A stretch of 64,000 bases of DNA from Ceratobasidium sp. AG-K (lineage: Eukaryota > Basidiomycota > Agaricomycetes > Cantharellales > Ceratobasidiaceae), in contig JAWNGF010000001.1 in the NCBI GenBank assembly GCA_037039685.1, positions 1,302,001 through 1,366,000 of the forward strand, in the 5' to 3' direction. The notes beneath the pieces are model-generated. The model did not search any database. It saw only the letters and a program-made list of their open reading frames with translations, and was not told where the DNA came from. A program made the translations under genes and the position numbers. Below, one piece after another: positions 58,012 through 64,000 of this stretch; positions within the stretch are counted from its first letter, which is position 1, and each line of letters opens with the position of its first letter.

Positions 58012-58698
58012 TCATGAAGAGTCTTGTACAACCCCAACCTGTGCGGCCCGCAGTACACGGTCCTTGATCTTGTAGCCCAGTTTCTGCGTCTCCAACACCG
58101 TCCCAGGCTCCTTGCCCGGAATCGGTGCCTGGTATAGTGCTCGTGCATGTTTGGATCGAATTTCTCGCCTGTGGGGTCATACTGCTCTACTCCGTATTTA
58201 GCTAGGGTCTGAAGCAGTGATCGCTGGGTCATCTCTACGCCCTCGTACAATTGGTTGCCCGCGCGTGCATCCTCGGGTACGGATTTGAGAGCAAGAGTGA
58301 GGACGTCGACTGTGCCAACAAGGTCTGTGGCCAGTTTGGTGATGGCATAGTCTCGCGTCTGGTCCTTTTCCTTCTGGGCGTTTCGTTGCAGGTTAAGGAA
58401 ATCTGCTTTGGCATATCGTAATTGGTTCTTGCGATGTCTGAGGGTGAGCAGGGGGAACACAAATATTCCAAAGTGGCGTGCATACGATGAGCTCCTTGGT
58501 CTCCTCTTCTTTTGCTTTCAGCTGTGCAGCGAGATCATCCGACTCTGGTGCCTCGCTCTTGGCCTTGTCCTCTGTGGATGCATTGGCCTCGGCTTGTGTA
58601 CTCATTGATCGCTGGGCGGCTCGGATGGGTCGGAGTGTAGTTCGAGCATGAGCCGAGCGAGACACTGTACGCGCGCAAGATCGAAGAATGGAGCTCAT
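58012..58698 (-). CDS. MGE1: Mitochondrial GrpE (Mge1), one apparent 1-base deletion
   Basis: Nucleotide-exchange factor for mitochondrial Hsp70 in protein import. It starts MSSILRSCARTVSRSAHART, a strong Arg-rich presequence. LKAKEEETKELI joins NQLRYAKADFLNLQRNAQKE across an intron whose acceptor is cgcaag. It continues KLATDLVGTVDVLTLALKSV and PTGEKFDPNMHE. The frame then slips: the expected YQAPIPGKEPGTVLETQKLG followed by RVLRAAQVGVVQDSS (stop 58014-58012) is read one base off after the MHEH codons (about 58141-58150). The GrpE C-terminal beta domain is otherwise intact, so a missing base in the assembly is the simplest reading. Convergent with MSF1. Confidence 0.88.
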
Positions 58699-58961
58699 GT
58701 TGGGTATAACAGTGTGGTGCGGATTCAGGTCGAGATGAGATGAAGAGGCCGGGAACAAGTGGTTCGCGAATAAAAGTTAATGGGCGCTTAACCTCGGTGA
58801 TGAAAACATAACTCCGAACCCCTGATTATATTCCTAGGATGGGATGTATGTAGATGAGCCACAAAGATAATGTATGCTAAATGTGTGCGAAGATAAAGCG
58901 ATGAGATGTACTTCAAGTAACCCAAATCAGAGCAGAAAGTGTAATTTAAAAACGGCAAGGG

Positions 58962-61101
58962 CTACGACCAGCGAGACCTCGTAACTGTCACCTTGGCCCA
59001 ACCACCCGCATCTTCCTCCTCGCTGTCGTCATCCACTACGCCCCACTGACCAGACGGCAAGAGCTGCATTTGTGGGACGCGTGACGCGCGCCTGCGTTGA
59101 GGCTTGCTAGACGACCCAACAGTGGCCCGTCGTTGAACTGCTCCGTTGGGGATGGTCAACGTTTGGGACGAATTTGTTGAGGGCGGGGCCGAGCTCATAC
59201 TCGCCGACGAAAGATCGGGGCGGGAGCGGGCCTTGTGAATAGTGTTGGGTGTGCGTGCAGAGGACATCCCAAATGAGGTTGCGTTGCTGGTGGGTGTCTT
59301 CATGTCCGAGGAGTCAGTTTGGTCCACAGAGGTAGTCTTGGTACGCCTAATATTGGTAACAACAGTAGTGGTTCTAATTGGCGCTGGAACGGTACCTGTT
59401 GCTTAACGGTTCAATAACTTTATTCACTATCAACGTTTACAGGCTTAAGTTTACGTACGGTTATCAGGCTTTGGGTTAGCAGCAGCGAGAGAGGAGGCAG
59501 AGGCATTTGGGAGCTCAGACCCATCCATCCCAACTTCTACGGGCCTAGGTTCTTCAAAGTACGAGGTTGCTGGGCTAGCGGGTGCAGGCGTGGCGATAGG
59601 CGGCTCAACTCCCTCGAGGTCGCGAGGTTTTCCGTCACTGCTCCCAGTCTCTACCATGACAGACACGGGAGTTTCGGTACCACTTCGTCCACTCTTCTTT
59701 CCGCCTTCGAGCTCGAGTAAGCGTAAAGTGGCAGCAGACAACGGGAGAGTTCCTGAAGGGGGGATTGGAAGTTCACTCGTTGCTTGCTTAGGAGTAAGCG
59801 CCGAAGGAGGCTCGGGGGTATGCGCCCCGCTTTGCTGCTTTGGAGACGGGGACGCGCGCAAGCTGGGAGCGATGCTTCCTGGCTCCACGACGACGGAGCT
59901 AGGACCCGACAGGCCAACGGAGTTTGGAGCAAGCTTCGTTGATTCAGCATTGAGTTGGAGGATGTTTGTGGTCGTGAGCCCTTTTCCTTGCGGGTCTTCG
60001 CCTGTTGATAAACCCAGGCTAGACAACGATGCGCCAGATTGCTGATCACCGCCCAGCATAACAGGAACGACTGGTCCTCCGACGTCAACCGAACGAGCCA
60101 ATGGCGTGTTAGGGCTTTCGTCAGTTGCGGTGGGGAGAGCAAGGGATGCCGCAGACATGGGTTTGACATCTCCCGCCTCGCTATCCTCGCGTGTTGGGGT
60201 AGTTTCGCCTTCGGCACGGGCACCGTCTTCAAGCCCCAAGAGCTGCATTCCAGTGACAACAGGCGATGGAGGGATTGTACCGGGAGCATCGGGCACAAGT
60301 TTAGGCTGCTCGCCGTCGACGAGGCTGCCAGTTTCAACCATCACCGAAACAGGTGTTTCAGCGCCCTGACGCGATGGAACGTGGGATGACGCGCCGAGAT
60401 TTCGGATGAGGGTGCTCGTGAGGGGTGTTGAAGGCCCAACTGGGAAGGGAGTGTCGTCGGCTTCAGGGGTAGGGGAAGGAGGAGCGAGGACGCCCAAGGT
60501 CTCCGTCCCCGGAGTATCAAGCGCAAGCCCTGGCTTGGCCTGAAGGGTATCGACCCAGTGTTCGGTCAACGAGTCGGTGCGACGAATTGCTGGAATGTTG
60601 ACGGACTCCGTTTTGTGCGAGGCCTGACTGTTTTCTGTAACTGGGGACACGTTGCCTTCTGCCCCTTCACCAGAGTGAATCGAACTGGCCGAGTCGCGTG
60701 CAAACATATCGCGATCTAACGACGCAGAAGACGAGTTGGATAGCTGGGAAATGTCTTGGTCTCTAATGGAATGTGCGCCGGATTTTCGAGGGGCAGGAAT
60801 ACGGTTTCCATAGAGCTCGCGACTGGTGGTCTTGTGTTCGACGGGGGCACCAAGGCCAAATGACCCACTCGGTCTTGGGGCCGAACCAAGGGCGTCAAAG
60901 TGCGCAATTTTGTCCTTGAGGCGCTGTGCAGTAGGTACGTTGGGCGGTGTACCAGAAGGCGATCCAGGACGCGCATTCTGGGGCCCAGGGGATGACCCGC
61001 GTTGCAAGGCGCGATCCTCTCGCTCACTGATAGATCTTTGCGCGATGCCCTACAATCCAAGTGTTAGCGCGCTATGGGACTAGACGACGGTTAACCAACA
61101 T
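58962..61101 (-). CDS. Hypothetical disordered Ser/Pro/Thr-rich protein
   Basis: Probably three or more exons: a first exon of MLG (ATG 61101-61099), a long exon with IAQRSISEREDRALQRGSSP and TAQRLKDKIAHFDALGSAPR, and a last exon ending GWAKVTVTRSRWS at 58962. About 640 aa, rich in Ser, Pro, Thr and Gly with almost no hydrophobic core. The segment LKDKIAHFDALG may be a short helix. A 13-residue motif, TETPVSVMVETGS, occurs twice (once as AETPVSVMVETGS), each near a LxLLELE or MQLLGLE helix. No enzyme domain is recognised. It may be a scaffold or signalling adaptor. The exon 1 start is tentative. Confidence 0.6.
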
Positions 61102-61373
61102 TGTTATGATATCATTCGACGCCAGGCAAGCCTGAGATCACCCCTCGTAAAAGAACCGTCGGCAAGGGGAGGAAAGACGGTCAACTGTCACTCCACATTC
61201 GTGCTATATACGCTGACGTAACATGCCCTAACCGAGCCAAACATTACCTGGGTGAAATCGGCTTCCTTGTAAAGGCTCCAACAATGGAAGTACGAATTAC
61301 ATATGCCACAATGAATACATACATGAAAAATAATGTGGAACGATGCAAAAAAATCAATGGTCGATAGGCACAA

Positions 61374-63475
61374 TCACTCTGTATCGTCATTCTCGACTGC
61401 TGACCCTTTTGATCTCCAAAACTCCCGCCGACGATTATCCCGGTCGCTCTGATCGTTCTCAGTCTTTGATCGACCGTTCTCAGCGCGTTTACTCGCGCCT
61501 GATATAGAAAGACCCTTCTCGGCTGGCGCACGGTCGTCCTCGCTGTCGTCAGAAATCCACACGACTTCTTCGGGCGTCGGCTCCCTTCGTCGTCGCTTGC
61601 GCGCAGCTTCGACGCCATATCGGCCGCCTTCGTCTTCGCTGTCGCCCTTGTCGTTTGCAAAACGCGCGCCCTGATCAGCCGCGTCCCATGCTGAGTCATC
61701 ACTGTCGTGTGCAGCGAAATCATGAGGGGAGCGGGATCGGCTACGTTGTCGCTTGGATGATCGTCGGCCGTTGTTGGTTTGATCTCCTCCCAACCTTACG
61801 AGAAGCGAAGGACGCTTAGTTGTTGGCTCGGGTTGATCCAGAGGTTGCCCATCAGTGATAGGCACGAACTCTATGCCAAGTTCTTGTTGCATTTTCCCAC
61901 TATCGTATAGTTCGGCAACCATGCGGCGATGGTTGATGGTCTGCTCAGTCTTTTAGCATAGGAAACGAATGAGGAGCACCTTGCTCACCTCTTGCGAGAC
62001 GTTCAGGATACTCCAAGTATAGACATGGCATCTGCATCCACCACTGGGTCTGGCTTTTGTAATTTAACATACCGCCTCTGTCGTTTCGCAATTGCCTGGT
62101 CGTTGCGCTCAAACATGATCGTTGTCAATGCACTATGACCACCAGAAAGCGTGGTTCGAATCTTGCCCATGTTGAACGACCCCTTGGAGACATCGTTTGC
62201 TACGAGTGTCTAGTCAGCGGCAGCGTCAAGGAACCCAGATCACTCACAAGGATCTTGTGGGTCCTCGATGCTGAGGATGGATTGGTTTCGCTGAGGGGGG
62301 CCAATCCCCCATCCGCGTGCACGCTTGTTGAACAGTTGCCCTCCTCCACGTAAGGATATCCCAGTGCGTTCATAGTGAAAGTAGTCGCCGTAATACTGGA
62401 ACAACTCGATGAGGAGAATGCCCAAGTTGTTACTAGGATCAATCTCTGCGTTTCGAATCTTGGGGTGCAACTGAGACGAAGGTATAAGCCATTGCGTCGA
62501 GGGGATCTTGAAAACTTGCCTGTAAAAACGAAAGGACCATGCATGTTACGCTATAGCTGCCCAGGCCGCCATTGTACACCTCATTCATGTCCCTCTGGCT
62601 CAAGAAGGCCTTGAAAACGAAAACGAGAGGTCGCAAAGCCGGTAATCTCTTTAGAAAATTGTTGATGATTTTGCCGGCAGAGACGCCGTTGTCTTGATTC
62701 AACGAAATGTCGACGTTGAACCCCCCTGTAACGGAATTAGAACGGTCTTACAACTCATAATCGCCTTTGTACTTACCCCATGTGGTGACAAACTTAATAA
62801 TAGGAACTTTGGCCTTGGCAATGATTCGAACGTTGTATGCAAGGTCTCTGTCCTTCAATGCACGCGCAATCCAACCAAGGGCATTTGCCGGGATACCCGT
62901 GCAATGCTGTCCGAAGACACCACCAGGTCAATATCGCTATATACGGAGATCCGTGAGTATGGGTCGAAGCAGTACAATGGAAAACATACCCAAGTGGCAA
63001 GTACAACCCCGTCTCAAAACTGCCGAACGGCAGGACTACAGCATCAGGCCACCTCGACTCAATGGTACGCGTTATCATCATCACAACCATCTCCCTTGTA
63101 CGACGTTCCCGTTCGGTCGGAGATATGTAGTCCACATATGCCAATATTTCCTGATGAAGCCTACCACGCACGTTAGTTTAATTAGAACAATAGACGTCCC
63201 AAAAAGCATACTCACATTTCACTTGGATTACGGCATGCCTCCCAATTAACTGAACTCGTCCAAGGTCGAATTCTAGACGACGCATGTTGTGTTTGTTTGA
63301 AATTTAGATATCCGCCTTCTCGGTGGAGTTGTTCAAACGCTCGTCGTCGCTCGGTCCCCCGATGATCGTACTGGTCTTCGACGCCATTCGAGTCATCTTG
63401 CGACGCAAACTCCAACTCTAATTCTCGGCCGAAGGAAATAAAGTCATCTTGACTATTGAAGGCGCCAGATGCCAT
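61374..63475 (-). CDS. TRF4: Trf4/Cid14-type non-canonical poly(A) polymerase, one apparent 1-base deletion
   Basis: Adds short oligo(A) tails to aberrant nuclear RNAs in the TRAMP pathway. ATG at 63475-63473 starts MASGAFNSQDDFISFGRELE. The nucleotidyltransferase domain shows VLPFGSFETGLYLPLG then DIDLVVSSDSIA, the G-S and D-x-D catalytic motifs. VRIIAKAKVPIIKFVTTWG, GFNVDISLNQDNGVSAGKII (third Asp) and SYSVTCMVLSFLQ follow. The PAP-associated domain is NNLGILLIELFQYYGDYFHY then GISLRGGGQLFNKRA. The tail is basic and Arg/Ser-rich (SSKRQRSRSRSPHDF), ending at 61374. The frame shifts by one base at three A on the coding strand (62884-62886), between DSIARVSRQ and ALGWIARALKDRDLAYN. A lost A restores it. 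CACGTG lies 39 bp upstream of the ATG. Confidence 0.88.
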
Positions 63476-64000
63476 GGTGGTGTAAGTGAAGAACAAATAA
63501 AGATGTGGCGCATCACGTGATATACAGATTCCCCTCAGCGACTTGGCTCAATGAAGGGCCCACCACGTTCCCAAGCTCCGTGCCTTCCTCGCGGCTGCAC
63601 TGCTATCTGCAGCATTTGCTCCACCGCTGTCATCGTTGACATGTCATCTCCGCTGTGGCCGCAGTGCTCTTTCTGTTACTGTTACCAGCTTATGATGTAA
63701 TGCAACCGCGCCTCAGATCTGCATGCTCGGTGGTGATATGTAAACCAACCAACTCAATACCACCATCACTTTGGAGTCCGCTACTGCGTCACAGCCTGGG
63801 ATCAATGCATCCCCACCTGGACACCCCCGAACGTCAGACCGGTAAAAACGCTAACGCTTTTTTGTCAATTTTTATTTATGGAGATTTCCTACTTTGCCAG
63901 CATGTGGGGCACTGATCGAGGCGCTGGATGCCTGTCACGAGAGTGGTGAGTCGTGCATCCAGACTCTACATTTACCATTGACAGCGTGGCCGTGTTAGGC
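63476..64000. other. Right-edge intergenic region
   Basis: About 525 bp. The first 40 bp hold the TRF4 promoter element. The open frame at 63655-63915 gives no recognisable protein, and the neighbouring gene may lie beyond the window. Confidence 0.5.
63512..63521. promoter_or_regulatory. Palindrome atcacgtgat upstream of TRF4
   Basis: Perfect 10-bp palindrome containing CACGTG (63514-63519), 39 bp from the ATG, the closest of the promoter set. Confidence 0.5.

Noticed and set aside
62150..62170. B-box-like ggttcgaatc
   Set aside because: It lies within an exon of TRF4 on the opposite strand and no A box precedes it.
63655..63915. 86-aa plus-strand open frame at the right edge
   Set aside because: Cys/Pro-rich chance-like sequence without a domain; the real neighbour is probably beyond the window.

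Overview
The window is nuclear DNA from a filamentous fungus, almost certainly a basidiomycete (Agaricomycotina). The genes are dense and sit on both strands. They are cut by many short introns, mostly 45-70 nt and nearly all GT-AG. Single-copy housekeeping genes alternate with a few secreted carbohydrate-active enzymes. A Rhizoctonia/Ceratobasidium-type genome would fit (pectinesterase plus a GDSL esterase next to a very intron-rich core set), but that assignment is inference. I see no rRNA, credible tRNA, CRISPR, or intact transposon or viral gene.

Layout. 0-6.2 kb: the 3' end of a Gly/Gln-rich protein, then a 15-exon Dnf-type phospholipid flippase. 6.4-7.85 kb: an aldo/keto reductase read from the minus strand. 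7.85-10.8 kb: about 3 kb without a recognisable gene. 10.8-14.6 kb: a vacuolar CAX Ca2+/H+ exchanger and a small FAH-family hydrolase. 14.6-20.2 kb (minus): a SIT4-phosphatase-associated (SAPS) protein and the Rag GTPase Gtr1. 20.4-23.9 kb: Mediator subunit Med16. 24-28.3 kb (minus): lumazine synthase and the Cdc48/ubiquitin adaptor Doa1 (WD40-PFU-PUL). 28.8-30.2 kb (minus): a GDSL esterase. 30.7-32.6 kb: the AP-2 mu subunit. 32.8-36.3 kb (minus): the meiotic HORMA protein Hop1. 36.9-39.2 kb: acetolactate synthase Ilv2. 39.5-43 kb: an F-box-like protein and the checkpoint clamp subunit Rad9. 43.2-46.4 kb: a DUF1764 protein, the tRNA wobble-uridine methyltransferase Trm9 and phosphoserine aminotransferase. 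46.8-52.5 kb: Hsp90, a pectinesterase and a hypothetical protein. 52.6-55.2 kb: a kappa-class GST/DsbA protein and an OM14-like mitochondrial outer-membrane protein. 56.3-63.5 kb: mitochondrial PheRS, mitochondrial GrpE (Mge1), a disordered hypothetical protein and a Trf4/Cid14 poly(A) polymerase.

The genes do not form a pathway cluster, but themes recur: TORC1/PP2A-type signalling (Gtr1, SAPS), mitochondrial function (MSF1, MGE1, OM14-like), protein quality control (HSP90, DOA1) and chromosome biology (HOP1, RAD9, TRF4). Many genes are divergent pairs sharing short promoters (GTR1/MED16, HOP1/ILV2, F-box/RAD9, DUF1764/TRM9, SER1/HSP90, GSTK/OM14-like).

The most notable observations are: four GC-AG introns in one aldo/keto reductase gene; an alanine at the classical herbicide-resistance proline of Ilv2; an Hsp90 that ends in MEEID and completes that motif across an intron; CACGTG palindromes concentrated just upstream of start codons; and five apparent one-base deletions in four otherwise well-conserved genes, which look like residual assembly errors rather than real gene death.
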